A stretch of DNA of 64,000 bases from Chryseobacterium gleum (GTDB taxonomy: Bacteria > Bacteroidota > Bacteroidia > Flavobacteriales > Flavobacteriaceae): NCBI GenBank assembly GCA_945897915.1, contig CAMDGB010000002.1:62001-126000 (forward strand), given 5' to 3'. Shown here piece after piece: positions 52,490-61,346 of this stretch; the first letter of the stretch is position 1; the number at the start of each line of letters is the position of its first letter. The translations under genes and the position numbers were made by a program. The notes under the pieces were generated by a model. That model made no database searches, had not been told where the DNA came from, and saw only the letters and a list, made by a program, of their open reading frames with translations.

Positions 52490-53155
52490 CTAATTTTTCG
52501 TTACCCAATAGTACATGAAATAATATGGTAGTATTTCAAGCGTGCAAAGATATAAAATAAAATAAAACAATTTGTCTAAAATTGTCTTTTGATATGTTTT
52601 TACCAGAAAATAGTATGTAAAAACGTTATAAATTAAAAAAATACTTAATACTATATAAAAAACTTCCTTAATTGGCCAAGTATTATAATACAAAACAATA
52701 TTTATTGGTAATAATACAAATCCTAAAAAAGCTCTGTAATTTACTTTTATTAGATTAAACTGATCTACTATACTCTCAGAATTTATTGCTGTGCCTATGA
52801 TTTTTTCAATTAAAAATTTTGATAAAATAAAAACAAATAAAAATGTAATTATTTGGATATAAGTAATATAATTTTCTGTTTTAGTGTAATTAAAATAACT
52901 CAACATCAATAAAATAAAAAACGAAAACGAAATTAATTGAATAACAAACATTGAAATCGTAAACCAACTCAATAAATTATTAGTGTCTTTATATATCTTA
53001 TTATACTTTTCAGAATAACCTAATTTAATAAACTCATTAAATCTAACTGAGAAAATTGTTTTATTAATAGCAACAATAGCAATTGCTAATACAAATAATA
53101 AGGTTGCCCAATCTTTGTTAACTAAAATTCGTTCTGATATTAGTATGATTTTCAT
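52490..53155 (-). CDS. DUF4271 membrane protein
   Basis: A 221-residue inner-membrane protein with about six spans (for example ATLLFVLAIAIVAINKT, FVIQLISFSFFILLML, IITFLFVFILSKFLIE). The end CTLEILPYYFMYYWV is typical of DUF4271. It starts at ATG 53155, preceded by TACTTTTG-N4, so the mRNA is predicted to be leaderless. The longer frame from 53185 would start upstream of the promoter. It is upstream of hemD in one operon; the function is unknown. Confidence 0.87.
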   Translation of the reverse strand: MKIILISERILVNKDWATLLFVLAIAIVAINKTIFSVRFNEFIKLGYSEKYNKIYKDTNNLLSWFTISMFVIQLISFSFFILLMLSYFNYTKTENYITYIQIITFLFVFILSKFLIEKIIGTAINSESIVDQFNLIKVNYRAFLGFVLLPINIVLYYNTWPIKEVFYIVLSIFLIYNVFTYYFLVKTYQKTILDKLFYFILYLCTLEILPYYFMYYWVTKN

Positions 53156-53159
53156 GACA

Positions 53160-53167
53160 CAAAAGTA
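53160..53167 (-). promoter_or_regulatory. minus-7 box TACTTTTG, 4 nt before the DUF4271-hemD operon
   Basis: TACTTTTG-TGTC-ATG on the minus strand. A TTG lies 15 bp further upstream (53183-53185), slightly closer than the usual spacing. Transcription should begin at or beside the ATG. Confidence 0.65.
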
Positions 53168-53226
53168 ACAAAAAAAATAACTCAATTAATTATAAAATTA
53201 TTAAGAAAATAAATATAAAAATAACT

Positions 53227-53234
53227 TATTTTTG
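53227..53234 (+). promoter_or_regulatory. minus-7 box TATTTTTG for the glycosyltransferase-pyrC operon
   Basis: Exact TAnnTTTG, 18 bp before the glycosyltransferase ATG. Confidence 0.5.
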
Positions 53235-53252
53235 TAAAGAAATTAAAATAAC

Positions 53253-53975
53253 ATGTCAGCAGGAATAGTAATTATACCTACATATAACGAAATTGAAAAT
53301 ATTGAACGGATTATCCACGCTGTTTTTCAACTACCTTCAAGCTTCCACGTATTAATTGTGGATGATAATTCGCCAGATGAAACGTTTCAAAAAGTTGCCG
53401 AATTACAAAAACAATATCCTGAAAAATTATTTTTAGAAGTTAGAACTAAAAAATCAGGTTTAGGAACCGCTTATGTTCATGGTTTTAAATGGGCTTTATC
53501 TCATAATTATGAATATATTTACGAAATGGATGCTGATTTTTCTCACAATCCAAACGATTTAGAAAAATTATATTTGGCTTGTCAAAACGGTGCCGATGTG
53601 GCAATTGGTTCAAGATATTCCAAAGGTGTAAATGTAGTTAATTGGCCTTTAAGCAGAGTATTAATGTCCTATTTTGCTTCTGTTTATGTAAAATTTATTA
53701 CCGGAATGCAAATTCATGATGCCACGGCAGGATTCATTTGTTATAAACGAATTGTTTTAGAAACCATAAATATTGATAAAATTAAATTTGTAGGATACGC
53801 ATTTCAAATTGAGATGAAATACCGTGCCTTTGTAAATAAATTTAAAATTGAAGAAGTCCCAATTATTTTTACAGACCGAACGTTAGGCGAATCTAAAATG
53901 AGTGGCGCAATTATCCGTGAAGCTGTAATTGGTGTCATCATGTTACGAATTAGAAAAATATTTAAAAAACTATAA
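53253..53975 (+). CDS. polyprenol monophosphomannose synthase-like glycosyltransferase
   Basis: A 240-residue GT2-family enzyme like dolichol/polyprenol phosphate mannose synthase. The nucleotide-binding strand IIPTYNEIENIERI starts at residue 6; VDDNSPDETF and EMDADFSHNP carry the Asp motifs, and the acceptor region RYSKGVNVVNWP follows. There is no C-terminal membrane domain, so it is the short type. Its stop codon is directly followed by the pyrC ATG with no gap, so the two are co-translated. Sugar and lipid are inferred. Confidence 0.92.
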   Translation: MSAGIVIIPTYNEIENIERIIHAVFQLPSSFHVLIVDDNSPDETFQKVAELQKQYPEKLFLEVRTKKSGLGTAYVHGFKWALSHNYEYIYEMDADFSHNPNDLEKLYLACQNGADVAIGSRYSKGVNVVNWPLSRVLMSYFASVYVKFITGMQIHDATAGFICYKRIVLETINIDKIKFVGYAFQIEMKYRAFVNKFKIEEVPIIFTDRTLGESKMSGAIIREAVIGVIMLRIRKIFKKL

Positions 53976-55316
53976 ATGAGTACATTTTTAATTAAAAATG
54001 CAAGAATTGTAAATGAAGGGAACATCTTTGAAGGAGATGTGTTAATTGAAAATGAAATCATCCGTCAGATTGCAAATAATATAAGTGCTAAATCTTCGGA
54101 GTGTATAATTATTGATGCAGAAGGTAGTTTTTTAATCCCCGGTGTCATTGATGATCAAGTGCATTTTAGAGAGCCAGGACTGACGCACAAAGGCGACATT
54201 GCATCAGAAAGTAAAGCCGCTGTTGCTGGTGGAATTACGTCTTACATTGAACAACCTAATACCGTACCAAATGCTGTAACTCAGGAACTTTTGGAAGAAA
54301 AATATCAAATTGCTTCCAAAACATCTCATGCCAACTATTCTTTTATGATGGGTGGTACCAATGATAATTTAGAAGAAATTTTAAAAACCAATCCTAAAAA
54401 TGTAGCCGGTTTAAAACTGTTTTTAGGCTCCTCTACTGGTGATATGTTAGTAGATAGTTCTGCATCTTTAGAAAAAATATTTTCTAATACGAAGCTTCTA
54501 ATTGCCGTGCATAGCGAAGACGAAACTATTGTAAAAAATAATTTAGCGAAGTTCAAAGAAATTTACGGTGATGACATTCCAGTAACGAAACATCCAGAAA
54601 TTAGAAGTGTAGCTGCTTGTTATGAATCTACAGTTAGGGTTATTGAATTGGCCAAAAAAACCGGAGCAAGATTGCATGTTTTTCATATTTCAACGGCTAA
54701 AGAATTAGACTTATTTACAAATAAAATGCCGCTTGAAAAAAAGCAAATTACTGCTGAAGTTTGCATCCATCACTTGTGGTTTACAGATGCAGATTATGAA
54801 ACTAAGGGCTCATTAATTAAATGGAATCCGGCAGTTAAAACGCAAGAAGATAAGGACGCCCTTTGGAAAGCGTTATTAGATGATAGAATTGATGTTATTG
54901 CCACAGATCATGCGCCACATACTTTAGAAGAAAAATCAAATCCATATACAACTTGCCCATCAGGCGGGCCATTAGTTCAGCATGCTTTAGTAGCGATGAT
55001 GGAAGCCTATAATAAAGGTAAAATTTCCATGGAAAAAATTGTAGAAAAAATGTGTCATAATCCCGCGAAAATTTTCAAAATAGAAAATCGTGGTTTTATT
55101 AAAGAAGGTTATTTCGCCGATTTAGTTTTGGTGAATCCACACATGCCTTGGAGTGTAAAAAAAGAGAATATAATTGCAAAATGTGGCTGGTCGCCATTTG
55201 AAGGTGTCAGCTTTAAATCGAGAGTAACGCATACATTTGTGAATGGAAAATTAGTTTATGCCAATGGAAAAGTAAAAGATATTATTGCAGGAGAAAGACT
55301 AACTTTTGATAGATAA
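53976..55316 (+). CDS. pyrC: dihydroorotase
   Basis: A 446-residue class I zinc amidohydrolase of pyrimidine synthesis. The metal-binding HxH variant lies in GVIDDQVHFREPGLTHKGD, followed by VHSEDE, FHISTAKEL and VIATDHAPHTLEEK (catalytic Asp). The length matches the bacterial type I form. It starts immediately after the glycosyltransferase stop, and the DUF4296 lipoprotein gene follows by 5 bp. Confidence 0.95.
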   Translation: MSTFLIKNARIVNEGNIFEGDVLIENEIIRQIANNISAKSSECIIIDAEGSFLIPGVIDDQVHFREPGLTHKGDIASESKAAVAGGITSYIEQPNTVPNAVTQELLEEKYQIASKTSHANYSFMMGGTNDNLEEILKTNPKNVAGLKLFLGSSTGDMLVDSSASLEKIFSNTKLLIAVHSEDETIVKNNLAKFKEIYGDDIPVTKHPEIRSVAACYESTVRVIELAKKTGARLHVFHISTAKELDLFTNKMPLEKKQITAEVCIHHLWFTDADYETKGSLIKWNPAVKTQEDKDALWKALLDDRIDVIATDHAPHTLEEKSNPYTTCPSGGPLVQHALVAMMEAYNKGKISMEKIVEKMCHNPAKIFKIENRGFIKEGYFADLVLVNPHMPWSVKKENIIAKCGWSPFEGVSFKSRVTHTFVNGKLVYANGKVKDIIAGERLTFDR

Positions 55317-55321
55317 TAACA

Positions 55322-55651
55322 ATGAAAAAAATAATTTATATAACTATTTTTTTAGGGTTTTTAGCGTGTAACGAAAATCCTGTGAAACCGCCTAAAAAAC
55401 TTTTGGATGAAGCAACTATGGAAAATATTTTATACGATGTAGCTATTTTACAAGCCGCTAATATTAATGCCTCAGAAATTTTACAAGCAAACAAAATTGA
55501 TGCTAAAAACTACATTTATAAAAAATACAAAATAGATAGTGCTACTTATCATCAAAATAACAGATATTATGCCGCAGAAGTTAACAATTACAAACACATG
55601 CACAAACGCATTTTAGCTCGACTTGAAGAACACCAAAATACTAAAAAATAA
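55322..55651 (+). CDS. DUF4296 lipoprotein
   Basis: A 109-residue lipoprotein with a lipobox at Cys16 (LGFLAC). The mature part is helical: PPKKLLDEATMENILYDVAI, then NKIDAKNYIYKKYKIDSATY and HQNNRYYAAEVNNYKHMHKR. This is the DUF4296 pattern, found downstream of pyrC in Flavobacteriia. It is the last gene of the operon, before a strong terminator; the function is unknown. Confidence 0.9.
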   Translation: MKKIIYITIFLGFLACNENPVKPPKKLLDEATMENILYDVAILQAANINASEILQANKIDAKNYIYKKYKIDSATYHQNNRYYAAEVNNYKHMHKRILARLEEHQNTKK

Positions 55652-55688
55652 AAAAAACGCCAAATTCACTTGAATTTGGCGTTTTTTT
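55651..55688. terminator. bidirectional terminator between the DUF4296 gene and glyS
   Basis: AAAAAAACGCCAAATTCA and TGAATTTGGCGTTTTTTT form a stem of up to 18 bp (16 bp with a 6-nt loop if the innermost pairs open), flanked by A- and T-runs. Confidence 0.92.
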
Positions 55689-55704
55689 ATTTGTGCTGAA
55701 CGTA

Positions 55705-57246
55705 TTACATTTTCATTAACCAATTTCTCACGGAAACTTCTTTATCAATGATGTTTTTTAAATCTGTAATGGCTACACGTTCTTGAAGCATTGTATCTCT
55801 GTAACGTATAGTAACAGTTTGGTCTTCTACAGTTTGGTGGTCAACAGTAATACAAAATGGCGTTCCTAAAGCATCTTGGCGTCTGTAACGACGGCCAACA
55901 GCATCTTTTTCATCGTAAGCCATATTGAAATCCCATTTTAGTTCTTCCATAATTTCTTTGGCAATTTCTGGCAATCCATCTTTTTTAACCAAAGGTAAAA
56001 CCGCTGCTTTTGTAGGTGCTAAAACAGAAGGCAATCGCAACACGGTTCTAGTAGAACCATCTTCTAATGTTTCTTCTTGTAATGCTTTTGAAAATACAGC
56101 TAAAAACATTCTGTCTAAACCAACAGAGGTTTCTACTACATAAGGCACGTAGTTTTTATTTTCTTCCGTATCAAAATATTGTAATTTTTTGCCTGAAAAT
56201 TGTTCGTGCGCTTTTAAATCAAAATCTGTGCGAGAATGAATTCCTTCTAATTCTTTAAATCCAAAAGGGAAATTAAATTCAATATCGGCAGCAGCATTTG
56301 CGTAGTGTGCTAATTTTTCGTGGTCATGAAAACGGTAATTTTCAGCACCTAAACCTAATGATTTGTGCCAGTTTAGTCGTGTAATTTTCCAATATTCGTA
56401 CCATTTCATTTCTTCACCTGGTTTTACGAAAAATTGCATTTCCATTTGTTCAAATTCGCGCATGCGGAAAATAAATTGTCTGGCAACAATTTCATTTCTA
56501 AACGCTTTCCCGGTTTGTGCAATTCCAAAAGGAATTTTCATTCGGCCTGTTTTTTGAACATTTAAAAAGTTTACAAAAATTCCTTGTGCCGTTTCTGGAC
56601 GTAAGTACAAATCCATCGCCGTGTCAGCCGAAGCTCCTAATTTTGTACCAAACATTAAATTGAACTGGCGGACTTCTGTCCAATTACGAGATCCTGAATC
56701 CGGGCAAGCGATTTCTAATTCTTCAATTAAAAGTTTTACATCGTCTAAATCTCCGGCATCTAAACTTTTTGCCATTCTGGCTAAAATTTCGTTCTTTTTA
56801 GATAGGTATTCTACAACTCTTGGATTGGTTGTAATAAATTCATGTTCGTTAAAAGCAGCACCAAAACGTTCTTTTGCTTTTTCAATTTCTTTTTGTGCTT
56901 TGATGTTTAATTTTTCGGCATAATCTTCAATTAAAACATCTGCACGGTATCTTTTTTTAGAATCTTTGTTGTCAATTAATGGGTCGTTAAATGCATCAAC
57001 ATGACCGGAAGCTTTCCAAGTGGTAGGATGCATTAATATTGCGGCGTCTAAACCAACAATATTTTCATGCATTTGCACCATGGATTTCCACCAATATTCT
57101 CTTATGTTTTTCTTTAGTTCTACACCGTTTTGTGCGTAGTCATATACTGCACTTAAACCATCGTAAATTTCGCTAGAAGGGAAAATAAATCCGTATTCTT
57201 TTGCATGCGAAACTACATTCTTAAATAAGTCTTCTTGTTTTGCCAT
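55705..57246 (-). CDS. glyS: glycyl-tRNA synthetase (alpha2 type)
   Basis: A 513-residue class II synthetase of the single-chain dimeric type. Motif 2 region IAQTGKAFRNEIVARQFIFR and motif 3 VVETSVGLDRMFLAVF are visible, as is the N-terminal GFIFPSSEIYDGL and LRPETAQGIFVNF. The C-terminal anticodon-binding domain ends with VSVRNWLMKM. The length fits the bacterial dimeric GlyRS. TACTTTTG-N4-ATG precedes it, predicting a leaderless mRNA. Confidence 0.96.
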   Translation of the reverse strand: MAKQEDLFKNVVSHAKEYGFIFPSSEIYDGLSAVYDYAQNGVELKKNIREYWWKSMVQMHENIVGLDAAILMHPTTWKASGHVDAFNDPLIDNKDSKKRYRADVLIEDYAEKLNIKAQKEIEKAKERFGAAFNEHEFITTNPRVVEYLSKKNEILARMAKSLDAGDLDDVKLLIEELEIACPDSGSRNWTEVRQFNLMFGTKLGASADTAMDLYLRPETAQGIFVNFLNVQKTGRMKIPFGIAQTGKAFRNEIVARQFIFRMREFEQMEMQFFVKPGEEMKWYEYWKITRLNWHKSLGLGAENYRFHDHEKLAHYANAAADIEFNFPFGFKELEGIHSRTDFDLKAHEQFSGKKLQYFDTEENKNYVPYVVETSVGLDRMFLAVFSKALQEETLEDGSTRTVLRLPSVLAPTKAAVLPLVKKDGLPEIAKEIMEELKWDFNMAYDEKDAVGRRYRRQDALGTPFCITVDHQTVEDQTVTIRYRDTMLQERVAITDLKNIIDKEVSVRNWLMKM

Positions 57247-57250
57247 GTTG

Positions 57251-57258
57251 CAAAAGTA
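57251..57258 (-). promoter_or_regulatory. minus-7 box TACTTTTG, 4 nt before glyS
   Basis: TACTTTTG-CAAC-ATG on the minus strand, the same spacing as at 29079 and 53167. No minus-33 TTG is seen. Confidence 0.6.
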
Positions 57259-57288
57259 AAAATAGGAAAGGAATTAAAAAAGGAATTT

Positions 57289-58104
57289 TTAATTATAATT
57301 GAAAATGGTTGAACTAATTTTTGTAGTTCCAGAATATAAGTTCACAATATATCTTCCTTTTAGAGTTTTGTTTTTTTCTAAATCAACGTAACTGCAAACA
57401 TCTGTTATTTGTTGCTGGTATTCAAAGTTTACTAATTTACTATATTTTAAAGTAATATTATCGTTTTCAAAAGTTAGTTGATCCACTGAAACAATGTCGT
57501 TTTTAGGATTAACAATTTGAACAAAAATTTCTTTTTCACCAGAAGAAATGGATTTGTTTTTATCAACTGTAAAGCATACTCTAATTTGTTCAATTGGTTT
57601 TACTTTATTTGGCGTTTTATTATCTGTAAGAAACTTAACCCCTTTAACTTGTAAATTAGTTACTTCAAATTTAGCATCTTTTAAAATTGTGTTTTCAGTA
57701 ATTTTTGGAGCTATGATTTCAGGTTTAATTAAAGTTCTAAGCTTTTCAATTTGTTTTAATTTTTCTTTCAACAATTTAATTGAATCTTTTATTTGGTCAA
57801 TTTCTTTATTTAGTTCTGCTAAATTCTTGAATTTAACATTCTTTTGTGGGTCTTTTAAATCGGTTACTTTTAAAGATAAATCTTGAAAATTTTCATCAAA
57901 ATTATTATATAAATTTGAAACGGAATCATATTTAGATAGAATTTCAGATAACTGATTTTGAGTAATCAAAGTTTCTTGTTTCAAAGTATCTTGTAGTTCT
58001 TTGGCGGATTTATTATCTTTATAACTTTTAAATAATACTATCAGTAAAAAAAATGATAATAGAAGTATAGCAATCTTATAGTTGTTGTTTCTTTTTGAAG
58101 ACAT
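57289..58104 (-). CDS. coiled-coil membrane-anchored protein of unknown function
   Basis: A 271-residue protein. One transmembrane helix near the N-terminus (about residues 10-25, IAILLLSFFLLIVLFK) is followed by a long coiled coil (about 30-125, with LNKEIDQIKDSIKLLKEKLK) and a C-terminal beta-rich domain (about 140-271, VRVCF-type strands ending YIVNLYSGTTKISSTIFNYN). It is probably anchored in the inner membrane with its C-terminal domain in the periplasm. It resembles proteins of unknown function in Flavobacteriia. It diverges from comF with a 38-bp gap. Confidence 0.78.
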   Translation of the reverse strand: MSSKRNNNYKIAILLLSFFLLIVLFKSYKDNKSAKELQDTLKQETLITQNQLSEILSKYDSVSNLYNNFDENFQDLSLKVTDLKDPQKNVKFKNLAELNKEIDQIKDSIKLLKEKLKQIEKLRTLIKPEIIAPKITENTILKDAKFEVTNLQVKGVKFLTDNKTPNKVKPIEQIRVCFTVDKNKSISSGEKEIFVQIVNPKNDIVSVDQLTFENDNITLKYSKLVNFEYQQQITDVCSYVDLEKNKTLKGRYIVNLYSGTTKISSTIFNYN

Positions 58105-58142
58105 TTTAAATATTTTTACTAAAGTAAAACTAATGTTTTAAT

Positions 58143-58847
58143 ATGATAAAGTTTTTCGACAAAATACATAAAAATCTGTTAAACGTGGTGTTTCCTGCAA
58201 TTTGTAATGGCTGTTCGAAATTACTTTTAAAAAATGAAAAAATAATTTGTACACATTGTGTTCATAATTTGCCCCTTACCCATCATCATCTTTTAAAAGA
58301 GACAGAAATTCATAAAGTTTTTTATGGTTTAGTACCTTTTGAATTTGGTGCCTCATTATTATATTATAGAAAAAAAGGAATTGCGCAACATTTAATGCAC
58401 AATTTGAAATACAGAAATCAGCAAGAAATTGGCACCTATCTAGGCGATTATTTTTCAAAAGACCTAATGGAATTGCCAATTTTTAAAGATATTGATGGAA
58501 TAATTCCAGTGCCCCTTCACAAAAAACGTCTTCATGAGAGAGGATATAATCAAGTTACTACTTTTTGCGAATCGCTTGAAAAAAACTTAGTTATTCCTAT
58601 AATTGATGATGTTTTAATTAAATCCAAAAACTTAAAATCTCAAATTCAAAAATCAAAAGAAAATCGATTAGAAACTAATAAAAATGTGTTTTCAATTGAA
58701 AACGCTCACAAAATTGAAGGGAAACACCTATTACTAGTAGATGATATTTTTACAACTGGTGCCACTATTGAAGCGTGTGCAAAAGAAATATTAAAAATAA
58801 AAAACACCAAAATTAGCATCTTAACTATGGCATATACACAATCATAA
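58143..58847 (+). CDS. ComF family phosphoribosyltransferase-like protein
   Basis: A 234-residue protein. The N-terminal zinc-ribbon pairs are CNGCSKLLLKNE and CTHC. The phosphoribosyltransferase signature is LLLVDDIFTTGATIEACAKEI near residue 200 (PRPP-binding DDIFTTGAT). GIIPVPLHKKRLHERGYNQ is the conserved ComF block. ComF takes part in DNA uptake in some bacteria; the role here is unproven. The next gene on the same strand is an Ig-like lipoprotein. Confidence 0.93.
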   Translation: MIKFFDKIHKNLLNVVFPAICNGCSKLLLKNEKIICTHCVHNLPLTHHHLLKETEIHKVFYGLVPFEFGASLLYYRKKGIAQHLMHNLKYRNQQEIGTYLGDYFSKDLMELPIFKDIDGIIPVPLHKKRLHERGYNQVTTFCESLEKNLVIPIIDDVLIKSKNLKSQIQKSKENRLETNKNVFSIENAHKIEGKHLLLVDDIFTTGATIEACAKEILKIKNTKISILTMAYTQS

Positions 58848-58917
58848 AATTTAATTAAAGATTATGATGCAAGTGAATATAGTTGTTACTTTGCAGTATT
58901 AAATAGCAACATAATTA

Positions 58918-60519
58918 ATGAAAAAAATCATATTTATTTTTACCGTAATTTCTGTAATATGTATCAGTTGTGCCAAAAGAGGCATGATTTCTGGTGGCCC
59001 AAAAGACAGCATTGCTCCAGTTATTGTTAAAAGTAGTCCGAAAAATTATGAAACCAATTTTTCTGGAAAAACTATCAAAATTGATTTTAGCGAATACATA
59101 AAAGTAAAAGACATAAACAAACAATTGATAGTTTCGCCGCCTATGGCTAAAACCCCTACAATTGTGCCGCAAGGAAGTGCCAGTAAATTTATTTCAATCA
59201 CTTTAAATGAAGAATTAAAACCAAAAACTACCTATAGTTTTAATTTTGGACAAAGCATAACTGATTACAACGAAGGCATTCCGTATTCGCAATTTAAATA
59301 TGTGTTTTCAACGGGTGCTTTTGTAGATTCTTTAAAAGTTTCAGGTGAAATTCAAGATGCATTTGAAAAAGAAACGGATGAATTTGTAACGGTAATGTTA
59401 TATGATGCCGAAACTTATAATGATTCATTAGTATATAAAAACAAACCCGTTTATATTTCCAATACTTTAGAAAAAAATACGAAGTTTACTATTGAAAACA
59501 TAAAAGAAGGCAATTATTATTTAGTGGCTTTAAAAGACAAAAATAACAATTACAATTATCAAGCAAAATCGGAAAAAATTGCCTTTAAGAAAGAAAAAAT
59601 AAAAATTCCTTCAGATAGTAGTTTTACCTTAAAATTATTTGCAGAGAAAAACGAAATCAAAACCTATACGCCTACACTAGAAAGCAATAACAAATTATTC
59701 TTAGGTTATGAAGGCAATGCAAGTAATGTGAAACTATTTTATAAAAAAAATAACATTGAAACGCCTTTGCGCTTTGCAAAATCAGCGAATAAAAAATCAG
59801 ACACTTTACAGGTTTTTATTCCTAAAGAAGCTAAAGATTCCATACAAATACTTGTGAAATCAGACACATATTTGAAAAATTATATGGTGAAATTAAAAAA
59901 GTTAAAAGAAGCAGATTCCTTAAAAGTCAAGCTTTTTGCTAATAAAAAATTCCAATTTAACGAAAAACTAAATTTAGAAACCACAACGCCAATTAAAAAA
60001 ATCAAATCTGAGAAAATATTTTTAAGAAAAAAAGACAGCACTTTAGTTTCCTTCAAAACAGAAATTAATGATTTTGAGCAACTAATTTCATTTGATTTTA
60101 AGCAAGAAGAAAACGAAAAATACGAAATTCAATTATTGCCTGGAGCCATAGAAGATGAATACAACACAAAATCAGATAGTTTGAATTTTGCTTTTGATAA
60201 AGGTGCCATAAGTGACTTCGGAAATTTAAAATTGCGTATGAAAAACATCAATAGATTCCCTTATGTACTACAAATTTTAAATACTTCTGGAGATATAGTT
60301 AGCGAAAAATATTGCTTAAAAGAAACAGAGTTGTATTTTGAGGCCATTCAACCAAGCAACTACCAAGTGCGTTTATTTTATGATGATAACAAAAATAAAA
60401 TTTGGGATTCTGGAAACTTTAAAGCCAAATTGCAACCTGAAGAAATGATATATTTCCCAATATTAATTGACGTAAGGGCCAATTGGGATGTAGATCAAGA
60501 ATTGGAATTAAAACTTTAA
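58918..60519 (+). CDS. Ig-like domain lipoprotein
   Basis: A 533-residue lipoprotein (lipobox at Cys18, SVICISC). The start of the mature part, GGPKDSIAPVIVKSSP followed by IKIDFSEYIKVKD, is a bacterial Ig-like (SbsA/BIG-type) domain common in Bacteroidota. The middle is beta-rich and Lys-rich, and the end reads FYDDNKNKIWDSGNF. Surface or periplasmic location is likely. It has no clear partner except comF, 70 bp upstream. The function is unknown. Confidence 0.85.
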   Translation: MKKIIFIFTVISVICISCAKRGMISGGPKDSIAPVIVKSSPKNYETNFSGKTIKIDFSEYIKVKDINKQLIVSPPMAKTPTIVPQGSASKFISITLNEELKPKTTYSFNFGQSITDYNEGIPYSQFKYVFSTGAFVDSLKVSGEIQDAFEKETDEFVTVMLYDAETYNDSLVYKNKPVYISNTLEKNTKFTIENIKEGNYYLVALKDKNNNYNYQAKSEKIAFKKEKIKIPSDSSFTLKLFAEKNEIKTYTPTLESNNKLFLGYEGNASNVKLFYKKNNIETPLRFAKSANKKSDTLQVFIPKEAKDSIQILVKSDTYLKNYMVKLKKLKEADSLKVKLFANKKFQFNEKLNLETTTPIKKIKSEKIFLRKKDSTLVSFKTEINDFEQLISFDFKQEENEKYEIQLLPGAIEDEYNTKSDSLNFAFDKGAISDFGNLKLRMKNINRFPYVLQILNTSGDIVSEKYCLKETELYFEAIQPSNYQVRLFYDDNKNKIWDSGNFKAKLQPEEMIYFPILIDVRANWDVDQELELKL

Positions 60520-60523
60520 AAAT

Positions 60524-60556
60524 AAAAAAACGCATTCAAATTTGAATGCGTTTTTA
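60524..60556. terminator. bidirectional terminator between the Ig-like lipoprotein and sdhB
   Basis: A perfect 30-bp palindrome (60526-60555): AAAAACGCATTCAAA and its complement, with no separate loop, so the innermost A-T pairs must open. It ends both convergent transcripts. Confidence 0.92.
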
Positions 60557-60578
60557 AGTTTTATTATGTTGTGTATAA

Positions 60579-61340
60579 TTAAAGCACACTAGCTTTTAAA
60601 TATTCTCTATTCATACGAGCGATGTTTTCTAAAGAAATTCCTTTCGGACATTCTACTTCACATGCGCCTGTATTGGTACAATTTCCAAAACCTTCTTCGT
60701 CCATTTGACGTACCATGTTTAACACTCTTTCTGTAGCTTCTACTTTTCCTTGTGGCAATAAAGCATATTGAGATACTTTTGCGCCAACAAATAACATGGC
60801 CGATCCGTTTTTACAAGTTGCCACACAAGCGCCACAACCAATACATGCAGCTGCCATAAACGCTTTATCTGCATCTTGTTTGTTAATTGGAGTTGCATTG
60901 GCGTCAATAGTTCTACCAGAAGTATTTACAGATACAAATCCGCCAGCTTGTTGGATTCTATCAAAAGCACTTCTATCTACCATTAAGTCTTTTACAACTG
61001 GGAAAGCTTTACTTCTCCATGGTTCAATAAAAATTGTTTCACCATCTTTAAATTTACGCATATGTAATTGACACGTCGTAGTTCCAGTATCAGGACCATG
61101 TGCGCGACCATTAATATACAACGAACACATTCCGCAAATACCTTCACGACAGTCGTGATCAAAAGCAACTGGTTCGTTTTTTGTATTGATTAATTGCTCG
61201 TTTAATTGGTCTAACATTTCTAAGAAAGAACTGTCTGTAGAAACATTATCTAATTTATAAGTTTCCATTTTACCTTTTGCACTAGCGTTTTTTTGACGCC
61301 AGATTTTAAGGTTGATATTTATATATTTTTTTGCACTCAT
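60579..61340 (-). CDS. sdhB: succinate dehydrogenase/fumarate reductase iron-sulfur subunit
   Basis: A 253-residue SdhB subunit. Cys ligands for the 2Fe-2S cluster lie in CREGICGMC and TTTCQLH, those for the 4Fe-4S and 3Fe-4S clusters in [14 protein letters not shown] and [15 protein letters not shown]. It passes electrons from the flavoprotein to the quinone site. Third gene of sdhCAB, 6 bp after sdhA, ending at a strong terminator. Confidence 0.96.
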   Translation of the reverse strand: MSAKKYININLKIWRQKNASAKGKMETYKLDNVSTDSSFLEMLDQLNEQLINTKNEPVAFDHDCREGICGMCSLYINGRAHGPDTGTTTCQLHMRKFKDGETIFIEPWRSKAFPVVKDLMVDRSAFDRIQQAGGFVSVNTSGRTIDANATPINKQDADKAFMAAACIGCGACVATCKNGSAMLFVGAKVSQYALLPQGKVEATERVLNMVRQMDEEGFGNCTNTGACEVECPKGISLENIARMNREYLKASVL

Positions 61341-61346
61341 AATATC

